Shown in pieces: positions 1-9,081 of a DNA stretch of 64,000 bases. Source of the DNA: Natronococcus occultus SP4. Its GTDB lineage: Archaea; Halobacteriota; Halobacteria; Halobacteriales; Natrialbaceae. The position numbers and the translations under genes are program-made. The DNA is taken from NCBI RefSeq assembly GCF_000328685.1, contig NC_019974.1, positions 797,001 to 861,000 on the forward strand, read 5' to 3'. The notes beneath the pieces were generated by a model, which did not search any database, was not told the origin of the DNA, and saw only the letters and a program-made list of their open reading frames with translations. Every line of letters begins with the position of its first letter. The first letter of the stretch is position 1.

Positions 1-2352
1 GAGGGCGCCCGTGACGTCCGCACGGAGGTCACCCGCCTGCTGCGGATGGACGCCGAGGCGTTCGTCAACTGCGCGTACGTCCGCCAGGGCGAGGTAAACA
101 AGCTGATCCACGCCTCGCCGGGCGAGCGCCAGGACATGATCGACGACCTCCTGCAGCTGGGCGCGCTCGAGGAGTACCGCGAGCGCGCCAGCGACGCCCG
201 GCTCGGGGTCAAGTCGGTGCTCGACGGCCAGCGGGAAGTCCTCGAGGATCTCCATGGACAGATCGAGCGCAAGGAAGCCCAGGACCTCCACGAGCAGCTC
301 AACGAGCTCGAGTCGCGCCACGCCGACGTCGTCTCGAAGATCGATCGCTTCGAGTCCCAGCGCGAGGATGCACGCGACAGCCTCGAGACGGCGACGGACG
401 TCCTCGAGCGTCACGAGGAGACCCGCGAGGAGCTGGCCGAGCTCGCCGAAGAGATCGAGACGCTGCGCTCGAAGATCGACGACACCGAGCGAAAGCGCGA
501 GGACGCCGGACAGCGACTGCGCGAGCGCCGCGAGCGCCGCGAGGAGCTGACCGACGAGCGCGACGAGCTGCTCGCCGAGACCGACCTCGGAACGGACGAC
601 GCCGGGGTCGTCGAGAACCGTATCGAGAGCCTCGAGGACCGCGACGAGGAGCTGCGCGACGAGCTCGAGGACGCCCGCGTCGCGATCACGGAGCGCAAGG
701 GGGGCGTCGAGCGGCTCCGCGAGGAGGCCGACCAGCTCGACTCCCGTGCCGAGACGAAACGCGAGGAAGCCGACGAGCTCGACGCCGAGCTCGAGGACGC
801 GGTCGAATCGATCGAACAACGGGAGGCGAAACTCGACGAGCTCGACGCGGAGATCGACGCCGCTCGCGACGCGTTCGACGACGCACCGATCGCGTTCGGC
901 GAGGCCGAGAGCTCCCTCGAGGACCTCGAGGACGACCGCGAAGAGCTCGTCTCGACGCACAACGACGTCACCGCCGAGATCAGGTCCGTCGAGAACGCGA
1001 TCGCGGAGGGCGAACGACTGCTCGAGGAGGGGAAGTGTCCCGAGTGTGGCCAGGACGTGACCGACTCGCCCCACGTCGACGTCCTCGACGAGAAACGCGA
1101 CCGGCTCGCCGAGCTCGAGGAGCGCCGCGAGGAGCTGACCGACGAGCGTGCCGACCTCGAGGAGCGCATCGAGCGCACCGAGGCGCTCCGCGAGGCCGAA
1201 CGGCGGGTCGATCGGCTCGAGGAGAACCGCGAGAACGTCGCCCAGCTGGTCGCGGAGAAGCGAGACGCACTCGAGGAGCGCCGCGAGCAGCGCGCGGCGC
1301 TCCGGGAAGAGGCCGACGAGCACGAGCGCGAGGCCGAGACGAAACGCGAGGAGGCCGCCCAGCTCGAGGACGAGCTCGCGGACGCACGGACCGAGCTCGG
1401 GGAGATAAACGCCGAGCGTGGCGATATCAAAGCGGAGCTCGAGACGCTCCGCCGCGTCTCCGAGATCGAAAGCGAGCGAAGCGAGCTCGAACGCGAGCTG
1501 GAGAACATTCGGGAGCGACGGGCCGACTGGGAGACGATGAACGAGGAGCGTCGCGACCAGCTCGCCTCGAAACGTGAGCGAAAGCGCGAGCTCGAAAGCG
1601 AGTTCGACGACGAGCGGATCGAGCAGGCCCGCAGCGAGAAACAAAATGCCGAGGACTACCTCGAGCGGGTCGACGAGAAGCTCGCGGAACTCGAGGACGA
1701 TCGCGACGAACTCCAGGGCCGAATCGGTGGCGTCGAGGAGAAAATCGAGGAGCTCGAACGGCTCCGAGAGCGTCTCGAGGCCGTCGAAAAGCGTTGCGAG
1801 CGGCTCGGCTCGCTGTACGACGAGGCCGAAACCCTCCAGACGACCTACGGCGAGTTGCGCGCGGAGCTGCGCCAGCGAAACGTCGAGACCCTCGAACGGC
1901 TGCTCAACGAGACGTTCGATCTGGTCTACCAGAACGACTCCTACGCCGCGATCGATCTGGACGGCGAGTATCGCCTGACGGTCTACCAGAAGGACGGCGA
2001 ACCCCTCGAGCCCGAGCAGCTCTCGGGCGGAGAGCGGGCGCTGTTCAATCTCAGCCTGCGGTGTGCGATCTACCGACTGCTTGCGGAGGGCGTCGAGGGG
2101 ACCGCACCGATGCCGCCGCTGATCCTGGACGAACCGACCGTCTTCCTCGATTCGGGACACGTCACCCAGCTCGTCTCGCTGGTCGAGTCGATGCGAGATC
2201 TGGGCGTCGAGCAGATCGTCGTCGTCAGCCACGACGAGGAGCTGATCGGCGCGGCGGACTCGCTGGTTCGTGTCGAGAAAGACGCCACCACGAACCGATC
2301 GCGGCTCGTGCGGGACGAACCGTCCGAGGCCGCGCTGCTGGCTTCGGAGTAG
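1..2352 (+). CDS. rad50: DNA double-strand break repair ATPase Rad50 (5' partial)
   Basis: SMC-like ATPase that works with Mre11 in double-strand break repair. The reading frame is open from base 1, so the N-terminus with Walker A lies before the window. The first visible residues already match the conserved Rad50 segment ending in [17 protein letters not shown] very long Arg/Glu-rich coiled coil follows, interrupted by the zinc hook CPECG at about 1036-1050. The C-terminal half carries the ABC signature [13 protein letters not shown] at about 2023-2061, Walker B with LILDEPT near 2120, and the switch histidine in VVVSHDEE. The stop at 2350-2352 is followed within 10 bp by a convergent gene. 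mre11 is presumably just upstream, outside the window. Confidence 0.96.
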   Translation, partial: EGARDVRTEVTRLLRMDAEAFVNCAYVRQGEVNKLIHASPGERQDMIDDLLQLGALEEYRERASDARLGVKSVLDGQREVLEDLHGQIERKEAQDLHEQLNELESRHADVVSKIDRFESQREDARDSLETATDVLERHEETREELAELAEEIETLRSKIDDTERKREDAGQRLRERRERREELTDERDELLAETDLGTDDAGVVENRIESLEDRDEELRDELEDARVAITERKGGVERLREEADQLDSRAETKREEADELDAELEDAVESIEQREAKLDELDAEIDAARDAFDDAPIAFGEAESSLEDLEDDREELVSTHNDVTAEIRSVENAIAEGERLLEEGKCPECGQDVTDSPHVDVLDEKRDRLAELEERREELTDERADLEERIERTEALREAERRVDRLEENRENVAQLVAEKRDALEERREQRAALREEADEHEREAETKREEAAQLEDELADARTELGEINAERGDIKAELETLRRVSEIESERSELERELENIRERRADWETMNEERRDQLASKRERKRELESEFDDERIEQARSEKQNAEDYLERVDEKLAELEDDRDELQGRIGGVEEKIEELERLRERLEAVEKRCERLGSLYDEAETLQTTYGELRAELRQRNVETLERLLNETFDLVYQNDSYAAIDLDGEYRLTVYQKDGEPLEPEQLSGGERALFNLSLRCAIYRLLAEGVEGTAPMPPLILDEPTVFLDSGHVTQLVSLVESMRDLGVEQIVVVSHDEELIGAADSLVRVEKDATTNRSRLVRDEPSEAALLASE

Positions 2353-2358
2353 GGGGAG

Positions 2359-2844
2359 TCAGGAGTCGGCGGCGAACTCGCGGTCGTCGTCCGATCGCTT
2401 CGTGGCCGCCTCAGTGTCGGTATCCGCACCGACGGCTTCGAGGGCAGCCTCACCGTCGTCGGTGAGTCGGTACCCCCGTTCGCCGGCGACCTCGGTCTCG
2501 GCGATCAGCTCCGCGGCAGTCAACACCGTGAGCCGCCCGTGGAGGTCGCTCTCACAGCAGTCGTAGCCGTCGAGCATCTCGCGAACGCCGAGGGGGCCCC
2601 GTTTGCCGAGTTCGACGAGCAGTCCGAGCGCCGTCTCGTCGTGGACGGTCGTCAGCAGTGTTCGAACCGGATCGTCGACGGTCCGGGCGGCCGTCTCGAG
2701 GACGGAGGCGTCCTCGAGCTGTTCGAGGCGGTCGTTCTGGACGTAACACTCGTTTCCGGTTTCGGGATCGCGAACGAGACTCGCGTGCTCGGAGCGTTTG
2801 AGAAGGACGTATCGCTTCCCGGTGTCGTCTTGGACGGGTTTCAT
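2359..2844 (-). CDS. Conserved haloarchaeal protein with C-terminal winged-helix-like region (DUF7346-like)
   Basis: A 161-aa acidic protein beginning MKPVQDDTGKRYVLLKR. The N-terminus has a short segment with Cys in GNECYV. Residues 70-140 look like a winged helix, with LGLLVELGKRGPLGVREML, then DLHGRLTVLTAAELI, then a wing ending YRLTDDGEAALE. I recall this as a haloarchaeal family of unknown function (DUF7346). The start was chosen at 2844 because it overlaps the stop of the upstream membrane-protein gene by 4 bp (ATGA), indicating co-translation. Its 3' end is convergent with rad50. A regulatory role is inferred only from the fold. Confidence 0.75.
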   Translation of the reverse strand: MKPVQDDTGKRYVLLKRSEHASLVRDPETGNECYVQNDRLEQLEDASVLETAARTVDDPVRTLLTTVHDETALGLLVELGKRGPLGVREMLDGYDCCESDLHGRLTVLTAAELIAETEVAGERGYRLTDDGEAALEAVGADTDTEAATKRSDDDREFAADS

Positions 2845-3350
2845 GATCGGTCGGGGTCGTCGCTCGATCGGTGTTCGGACGCCGGTTCCGAAGGCGTTTC
2901 GCCGGGTGATGACTGCACCGTGTCGTCGTCGTTCGCCTCGGCGCCGGTCGACGCGCCGTCGTCGCTCTCCGACGCCCGGTAGCTCCGGTAGCGGTAGCCG
3001 GCAAACCCGAAGAGGATGATGCCACCGACGATCAGGCCCACACTGTTCGTCGAGGGGCCCTCGAAGAGCAGGAACAGGATACCAAGCGAGAGCGCGAGGA
3101 CGGCGGCGTTGACCACGAGAACGACCGCCCAGAACGTCTGTAACAGCTCGCTCGGGACGTCGGTCTCGGCGGGGACCCCGTCGGCGTCGGTCTCGATCTC
3201 GGAGCCAAACTCCGAGCGCAGGTCCGAGCCGAGACCGGATCCGGCGTCCTCGGTCGATACCTTCGGGATCGTCAGCGAGTCGCTGTCCGGGTCGTCCAGC
3301 TCCTCCTCGGGGTCCCACTCCTCGGGCTCGTGCTCGGAGCGATCGAACAC
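2841..3350 (-). CDS. Haloarchaeal two-TM membrane protein (DUF7322-like)
   Basis: About 169 aa starting at one of two adjacent GTG codons (3350 or 3353). The acidic N-terminal half begins EPEEWDPEEELDDPDSDSL. Two hydrophobic segments follow, WAVVLVVNAAVLALSLGILFLLF and SVGLIVGGIILFGFAGY, then a Ser/Asp/Glu-rich tail. This fits a small inner-membrane protein of unknown function found in haloarchaea. The open frame extends further upstream, but that part is Arg-rich and unlike the rest, so the GTG start is preferred. It is translationally coupled to the winged-helix gene downstream. Confidence 0.7.
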   Translation of the reverse strand: MFDRSEHEPEEWDPEEELDDPDSDSLTIPKVSTEDAGSGLGSDLRSEFGSEIETDADGVPAETDVPSELLQTFWAVVLVVNAAVLALSLGILFLLFEGPSTNSVGLIVGGIILFGFAGYRYRSYRASESDDGASTGAEANDDDTVQSSPGETPSEPASEHRSSDDPDRS

Positions 3351-3412
3351 CACACGTACGCAGACGGGGACCGCAAGGAAAAGGATTCGCGTTCGCGGGC
3401 CGCGTCCTCGGC

Positions 3413-3601
3413 TCAGACGAACTCCTCGAGCACGAGCGTTCGGTTCGTCTCGACCCACGCGAGGGGGTTCTCCGCGTCGTAGAACACCACGCCGTCCTCG
3501 ATCTCGTAGGCCTCGACCGTCGCTGTGCCCTCAGGTTCGCTACTCGGTTCGCCTCGATGCGTCATCTCGTCGTCGTTGGCGCGGGTGGACACGTCGGTCA
3601 C
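3413..3601 (-). CDS. Small conserved haloarchaeal protein (DUF7331-like)
   Basis: A 62-aa acidic protein. The C-terminal half, VEAYEIEDGVVFYDAENPLAW, resembles a small haloarchaeal family that I recall as DUF7331. There is an alternative internal start at Met13 (MTHRGEPSS). It lies upstream of, and in the same orientation as, the two-gene operon at 2359-3350. No catalytic motif is visible and the function is unknown. Confidence 0.65.
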   Translation of the reverse strand: MTDVSTRANDDEMTHRGEPSSEPEGTATVEAYEIEDGVVFYDAENPLAWVETNRTLVLEEFV

Positions 3602-3690
3602 CTCGTTCCTTGCTATGTGTTACCACATTATATGTCTTGTTGCTGCACCGCGTTTTCTCCGGTACCGGTAGCGAACCGGGAATGGTGGGT

Positions 3691-3696
3691 TTTTAA
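3691..3696 (+). promoter_or_regulatory. TATA box of polB
   Basis: The motif ttttaa lies 25-30 bp before the polB ATG. An archaeal transcript starting about 25 nt downstream of this box would begin at or next to the start codon, so a leaderless mRNA is expected. Confidence 0.6.
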
Positions 3697-3720
3697 CCGA
3701 CGGCGCCAAACTCCGGTACC

Positions 3721-6447
3721 ATGACTGAGGCGGGCCAGAGCGGACTCGCGGATTTCGGATCCGAATCCGACACACCCAGCGATCGACCGGACGCGGAGGC
3801 CGCACACATCGCAGGTAACGGCGGCTCCAGCGCGGCCGACGTGATCGATGTCGTCGAGGAAACGCTCCCCGAACCGAAGGGAGAACTCGAGCTCGCCGTG
3901 ATGCAGGTCGACTACACGATCGCCGGTTACGGCGACGACGAGCGACCGATCATGCACGTCTTCGGCCGGACGGCCGAGAACGAGCTCGAACACGTCCAGG
4001 TCGTCGGCTTTCGGCCCTACTTCTATGCGCCGACGGAGAGCCTCGAACGTCCGCCCGAGGAGGTCTACGACCGTCTTACCGGGAGCCGCGAGGAGGACCG
4101 AAACGGCGAGCCCTACGAGAGTATCCGTGGCGAGAAACTAACGAAGATCTTCGGCCAGACGCCCCGAGACGTCGGCCAGGTCCGCGACGAGTTCGAACAC
4201 TACGAAGCCGACATCCTCTTCCCGAATCGGTTCCTGATCGACAAGGACGTCCGCTCCGGGATTCGAGTTCCCGAACGGCGCGCCGAGGACGGATCGCTGG
4301 TCGTCGAGAGCGAGGAGGTCGAGGCGGCCGAGGTCGACGCCGAGCCCCGTGTCCAGACGTTCGACATCGAGGTCGACGACCGCTCCGGGTTCCCCGAGGA
4401 CGGCGAGGAGCCGATCGTCTGTCTCACCAGCCACGACTCCTACCGCGACGAGTACGTCATGTGGCTCTACGAGGCGCCGATCGGCGACGGACCGATTCCT
4501 GACGCGGTCGAGGAGTACGAGCCTATCGAGGGTCCGATCGACCACGAAGTGCGTCAGTTCGAGAGGGAAGAGGCGATGCTCGAAGCGTTCGTCGATTATA
4601 TTCGTAAAACCGATCCAGATATTTTAACCGGTTGGAATTTCGAAGACTTCGACGCACCCTACCTCCTCGACCGCCTCGAGGAGCTTCAGGGAGGACACGA
4701 CTACGACCTGAAGATCGATCGGCTCTCGCGGGTCGACGAAGTCTGGCGCAGCAACTGGGGCGGTCCCGACATCAAGGGCCGGGTCGTCTTCGACCTGCTC
4801 TACGGCTACCAGCGGATGGTCTTCTCCGAGCTCGACTCCTACCGGCTGGATGCCGTCGGCGAGTCCGAGCTCGGGGTCGGCAAGGAACGCTACGCCGGCG
4901 ACATCGGCGACCTCTGGGAGGACGATCCGACCCAGCTGCTCGCGTACAACCTCCGGGACGTCGAGATCTGCGTCGAGCTCGACCGCCAGCAGGAGATCAT
5001 CCCGTTCTGGGACGAGGTCCGCGCGTTCGTCGGCTGCAAGCTCGAGGACGCCCCCACTCCCGGCGACGCGGTCGACATGTACGTCCTTCACCAGGCCTAC
5101 GGCCAGTTCGCCCTCCCCTCGAAGGGTCAACAGGAGGCGGGCGAGGAGTACGAGGGCGGGGCCGTCTTCGAGCCGATCACGGGCGTCAAGGAGAACGTCA
5201 CCGTGCTGGACCTGAAGTCGCTGTACCCGATGTGTATGACAACGATCAACGCCTCGCCCGAAACGAGGGTCGATCCCGACGAGTACGACGGCGAGACCTA
5301 CGAAGCGCCGACGGGAACCCACTTCCGGAAGGAGCCAGACGGCGTCAACCGGGAGATGATCACGGAACTTCTCGCCGAACGCGAGGAGAAAAAGAAACTG
5401 CGCAACCAGCACGAGCCCGGCACCCCCGAGTACGAGCAGTACGACCGCCAGCAGGGTGCGGTAAAGGTTATCATGAACTCGTTGTACGGCGTGTCGGGAT
5501 GGGAACAATTCAGGTTGTATGACAAGGAAGCAGCATCCGCTATCACCGCCACTGGGCGCGAAGTGATCGAGTTTACCGAGACTGCTGCGAACGAGCTGGA
5601 CTATCAAGTTACGTATGGAGACACCGATTCGGTCATGCTCGAGCTCGGGCCCGAGGTTTCGAAAGAGGAGGCGATCGAGCGATCCTTCGACATCGAGGAG
5701 CACATCAACGGCCGGTACGACGACTTCGCGCGCGAGGACCTGAACGCCGATCAACACCGCTTTCAGATCGAGTTCGAGAAGCTCTACCGGCGGTTCTTCC
5801 AGGCGGGCAAGAAGAAACGCTACGCCGGCCACATCACCTGGAAGGAAGGGAAGGACGTCGACGACGTCGACATCGTCGGCTTCGAGTACCAGCGCTCGGA
5901 TATCGCGCCGATCACCAAGGAGGTCCAGCACCGCGTCATCGAGATGATCGTCAAGGAAGGCGACGTCGAGGGCGCCAAGGAGTACGTCCAGGGTGTCATC
6001 GAGGACGTCCGTACGGGCGAGGTAAGCCTCGATGACCTCGCAATCCCGGGGGGGATCGGCAAGCGGCTGGACAACTACGATACCGACACCGCCCAGGTCC
6101 GGGGCGCGAAGTACGCCAACCGACTGCTCGGGACGAACTTCCAGCGCGGGAGCAAGCCCAAGCGGCTCTACCTCGAGCGCGTCGATCCGGCCTTCTTCGA
6201 GCACATCGAGGACGAGGAGGGGCTCGACGCACGACGGGATCCCGTCTACGGCGCGTTCAAGCGCGATCCCGACGTCATCTGCTTCGAGTACGAGGACCAG
6301 ATTCCCGAGGAGTTCGAGATCGATTACGATACGATGCTCGAGAAGACCCTGAAGGGACCGATCTCGCGGATCCTCGAGGCACTGGACGTCTCCTGGGAGG
6401 AAGTAAAGTCGGGCCAGGAACAGACCGGACTCGACCAGTACTGGTAG
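3721..6447 (+). CDS. polB: Family B replicative DNA polymerase
   Basis: A 908-aa family B DNA polymerase with 3'-5' proofreading exonuclease. Exo I is FDIEVDD (residues 214-220) and Exo II is LTGWNFEDFD (301-310). Polymerase motif A is DLKSLYP (497-503), motif B is KVIMNSLYG (582-590) and motif C is YGDTDS (632-637). The sequence is continuous through motifs A, B and C, the usual intein insertion sites, so this copy is intein-free. The codons around Exo II and from motif B to motif C are much AT-richer than the rest of the gene (see findings). It is expected to be a chromosomal replicase. The first roughly 60 residues are a variable acidic leader. Confidence 0.97.
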   Translation: MTEAGQSGLADFGSESDTPSDRPDAEAAHIAGNGGSSAADVIDVVEETLPEPKGELELAVMQVDYTIAGYGDDERPIMHVFGRTAENELEHVQVVGFRPYFYAPTESLERPPEEVYDRLTGSREEDRNGEPYESIRGEKLTKIFGQTPRDVGQVRDEFEHYEADILFPNRFLIDKDVRSGIRVPERRAEDGSLVVESEEVEAAEVDAEPRVQTFDIEVDDRSGFPEDGEEPIVCLTSHDSYRDEYVMWLYEAPIGDGPIPDAVEEYEPIEGPIDHEVRQFEREEAMLEAFVDYIRKTDPDILTGWNFEDFDAPYLLDRLEELQGGHDYDLKIDRLSRVDEVWRSNWGGPDIKGRVVFDLLYGYQRMVFSELDSYRLDAVGESELGVGKERYAGDIGDLWEDDPTQLLAYNLRDVEICVELDRQQEIIPFWDEVRAFVGCKLEDAPTPGDAVDMYVLHQAYGQFALPSKGQQEAGEEYEGGAVFEPITGVKENVTVLDLKSLYPMCMTTINASPETRVDPDEYDGETYEAPTGTHFRKEPDGVNREMITELLAEREEKKKLRNQHEPGTPEYEQYDRQQGAVKVIMNSLYGVSGWEQFRLYDKEAASAITATGREVIEFTETAANELDYQVTYGDTDSVMLELGPEVSKEEAIERSFDIEEHINGRYDDFAREDLNADQHRFQIEFEKLYRRFFQAGKKKRYAGHITWKEGKDVDDVDIVGFEYQRSDIAPITKEVQHRVIEMIVKEGDVEGAKEYVQGVIEDVRTGEVSLDDLAIPGGIGKRLDNYDTDTAQVRGAKYANRLLGTNFQRGSKPKRLYLERVDPAFFEHIEDEEGLDARRDPVYGAFKRDPDVICFEYEDQIPEEFEIDYDTMLEKTLKGPISRILEALDVSWEEVKSGQEQTGLDQYW

Positions 6448-6679
6448 GCTGTCGCCACGAGAGGACGGCCGCCGTCTGCCGACGCCCGTTTTCTGCCCCC
6501 GTTCGCGACGAGCCGCGTCACTGACCGCCGTCAGGCCGTTCTCGGTCGGGTTGTGTCCTCGTGCAGTCGTCGTCCCCGGTTCCGGTTCGAGAAAATATTC
6601 TTCGTCATTCGAAACCGTATCCAACCGCATACGAAACCGTTATCAGGTAGACGACCCACGGTTCACACGACAGACTACT

Positions 6680-7588
6680 ATGGCACGCCTCGAACTACGC
6701 AACCTGCACGCGGAAGTGGCGGACGGAGACGAGAAGATCCTCGAGGGCGTCGACCTCGAGGTAGAGTCGGGCGAGATCCACGCCCTGATGGGTCCCAACG
6801 GCTCCGGGAAGTCGACCTGTGCGAAGGTAATCGCCGGCCACCCGGCCTACGACGTCACCGAGGGAGAGGTCCTCCTTCACCTCGAGGACGACGAGTTCGG
6901 CGACGACGTCGAGATCGACGAGGACCAGCGCACCTGGAACCTGCTGGAGCTCGAGCCCAACGAGCGCGCCGCGCTCGGGGTCTTCCTGGGCTTCCAGTAC
7001 CCCGCCGAGATCGAGGGCGTCACGATGACGAACTTCCTGCGGACGGCGCTGAACGCCAAGATCGAGGAGCGCGAGGAGCTCTTCGAAGACGAGGACGACG
7101 TCGAAGAGGAGGAGGAAGACGAAGGCTTCGAGACGTCGCCGATGGAGGGAGACGTCGACGAGGGCGAGGTCGGCGTCGCCGAGTTCCAGGAGATCCTCCA
7201 GGAGAAGATGGAGCAGCTGGACATGGACGAGCGGTTCGCCCAGCGCTATCTCAACGCCGGCTTCTCCGGTGGAGAGAAGAAACAGAACGAGGTCCTCCAG
7301 GCCGCCATCCTCGAGCCGTCGGTCGCCGTCCTCGACGAGATCGACTCGGGGCTCGACATCGACCGCCTGCAGGACGTCTCGAACGGGATCAACGCGCTGC
7401 GTGACGAGCAGGGCACCGGGATCCTCCAGATCACCCACTACCAGCGCATCCTCGACTACGTCGAGCCCGATCACGTCCACGTGATGCTCGACGGCCAGAT
7501 CGCCAAAAGCGGCGACGCCTCGCTCGCCGAGGAGCTCGAGGATAAGGGGTACGACTGGGTCCGCGAAGAGGTCTACGGCACGGCGTAA
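6680..7588 (+). CDS. sufC: Fe-S cluster assembly ATPase SufC
   Basis: A 302-aa ABC-type ATPase that energises the SufBCD scaffold for Fe-S cluster assembly. Walker A is GPNGSGKST (about residues 38-46), the signature is FSGGEKK, and Walker B is VAVLDEIDSGLD. A very acidic insert of about 30 residues (EDEDDVEEEEEDEG) sits between the Q-loop region and the signature, a halophilic adaptation. The start MARLELRNLH is preferred over upstream in-frame ATGs because SufC proteins begin this way. First gene of sufC-sufB-sufD, with gaps of 61 bp and 1 bp. Confidence 0.96.
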   Translation: MARLELRNLHAEVADGDEKILEGVDLEVESGEIHALMGPNGSGKSTCAKVIAGHPAYDVTEGEVLLHLEDDEFGDDVEIDEDQRTWNLLELEPNERAALGVFLGFQYPAEIEGVTMTNFLRTALNAKIEEREELFEDEDDVEEEEEDEGFETSPMEGDVDEGEVGVAEFQEILQEKMEQLDMDERFAQRYLNAGFSGGEKKQNEVLQAAILEPSVAVLDEIDSGLDIDRLQDVSNGINALRDEQGTGILQITHYQRILDYVEPDHVHVMLDGQIAKSGDASLAEELEDKGYDWVREEVYGTA

Positions 7589-7649
7589 CCGAATCCGACT
7601 AGAACAACCGTAATAACGCTGCAGCCGTAAACACGAATACATACCAATC

Positions 7650-9080
7650 ATGAGTTCCGAACAAGACCACCTCAAAGAAACCGACACCGAGGCGCGCTTC
7701 GAGTTCAAGAAGGAGCAAAACGCCGCCGTCAAGTCCGACAAGGGCCTGACCGAAGAGGTCATCCGCATGATCTCCGAGGACAAGGACGAGCCCGACTGGA
7801 TGCTCGAGCGGCGTCTCCGCGCGCTCAAGCAGTACCAGAACATGCCGATGCCGACGGACTGGCCCGGTCAGCCGGACCTGACCGAGCTGGACATCGAGGA
7901 GATCGTCCCCTACATCCGCCCGGACGTCGACAAGCGCGAGGGCGTCGACGACTGGACCGAGCTCCCCGACGAGATCAAGGACACCTTCGACAAGCTGGGC
8001 ATTCCGGAAGCCGAGAAGAACGCCCTCTCGGGCGTCGGCGCCCAGTACGAATCGGAGGTCGTCTACCAGAACATGCAAGAGCAGTGGGAGGAGAAAGGCG
8101 TCATCTTCATGAACATGGACAAGGCGGTTCAGGAGCATCCTGAACTCGTCAAGGAGCACTTCATGACGACCTGTGTCCCCCCGAGCGACAACAAGTTCGC
8201 CGCACTCCACGGCGCCGTCTGGTCGGGCGGCTCGTTCGTCTACGTCCCCGAGGACGTCACCGTCGAGATGCCCGTCCAGGCGTACTTCCGGATGAACTCC
8301 GAGGGGATGGGCCAGTTCGAGCACACGCTCATCATCGCCGAGGAGGGGTCGGAGGTCCACTACATCGAGGGCTGTTCCGCGCCGAAGTACGGCACCCACA
8401 ACCTCCACAGCGGGGGCGTCGAGGTGTTCGTCGGCGAGGACGCCCACGTCCAGTACTCGACGGTCCAGAACTGGTCGAAGAACACGTTCAACCTCAACAC
8501 CAAGCGCGCGATCTGTGAGGAGAACGGCACGATGGAGTGGGTCTCGGGCTCGATGGGCTCGAAGGCCACCATGCTCTATCCGTGTACGATCCTCAAGGGT
8601 CGCGGCGCGACGGACACCCACATCACCATCGCCTTCGCGGGCGAGGGTCAGGACATCGACACCGGCGCGAAGGTCTACCACAACGCGCCCGAGACGTCCT
8701 CGACCATCGAGTCGAAGTCGATCTCGAAGGACGGCGGCCGCACCAACTACCGCGGTCTCGTCCACATCGCCGACGGCGCCGAGAACTCCTCGACCGCCGT
8801 CGAGTGTGACGCGCTGATGTTCGACAACGAGTCGACGTCCGACACCATGCCGTACATGGAGATCGAGGAGTCGAAGGTCGACGTCGCTCACGAGGCGACC
8901 GTCGGCAAGATCGGCGACGAGGACATCTTCTATCTCCAGAGCCGCGGTCTGGACGACGACGACGCCAAGAAGATGATTGTCGCCGGCTTCATCGAGCCGA
9001 TCACGGAGGAACTGCCGATCGAGTACGCGGTCGAACTCAACCGCCTCATCGAACTCGAGATGGAGGGGAGCCTCGGATAA
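7650..9080 (+). CDS. sufB: Fe-S cluster assembly scaffold SufB
   Basis: A 476-aa SufB subunit on which nascent Fe-S clusters form, in complex with SufC and SufD. It has an N-terminal helical region, then the right-handed beta-helix core with EGCSAPKYGTHNLHSGGVEV and the conserved C-terminal block YLQSRGLDDDDAKKMIVAGF. Length and motifs are normal for the family. It is encoded between sufC and sufD in one operon. Confidence 0.97.
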   Translation: MSSEQDHLKETDTEARFEFKKEQNAAVKSDKGLTEEVIRMISEDKDEPDWMLERRLRALKQYQNMPMPTDWPGQPDLTELDIEEIVPYIRPDVDKREGVDDWTELPDEIKDTFDKLGIPEAEKNALSGVGAQYESEVVYQNMQEQWEEKGVIFMNMDKAVQEHPELVKEHFMTTCVPPSDNKFAALHGAVWSGGSFVYVPEDVTVEMPVQAYFRMNSEGMGQFEHTLIIAEEGSEVHYIEGCSAPKYGTHNLHSGGVEVFVGEDAHVQYSTVQNWSKNTFNLNTKRAICEENGTMEWVSGSMGSKATMLYPCTILKGRGATDTHITIAFAGEGQDIDTGAKVYHNAPETSSTIESKSISKDGGRTNYRGLVHIADGAENSSTAVECDALMFDNESTSDTMPYMEIEESKVDVAHEATVGKIGDEDIFYLQSRGLDDDDAKKMIVAGFIEPITEELPIEYAVELNRLIELEMEGSLG

Positions 9081-9081
9081 T

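Noticed and set aside
250-1800. DNA tandem repeats in rad50
   Set aside because: Recurrent gaggacctcgag-like words come from Glu/Leu/Arg-rich coiled-coil coding, not from a true tandem repeat.
3721-6447. Intein in polB
   Set aside because: The reading frame is continuous through motifs A, B and C at normal length, with no intein splicing blocks. Only composition scars are seen.
4624-6630. Long open frame of 668 codons antisense to polB
   Set aside because: GC-rich codon structure keeps antisense frames open. The translation is Leu/Val/Asp-rich without family features and lies wholly over a well-supported gene.
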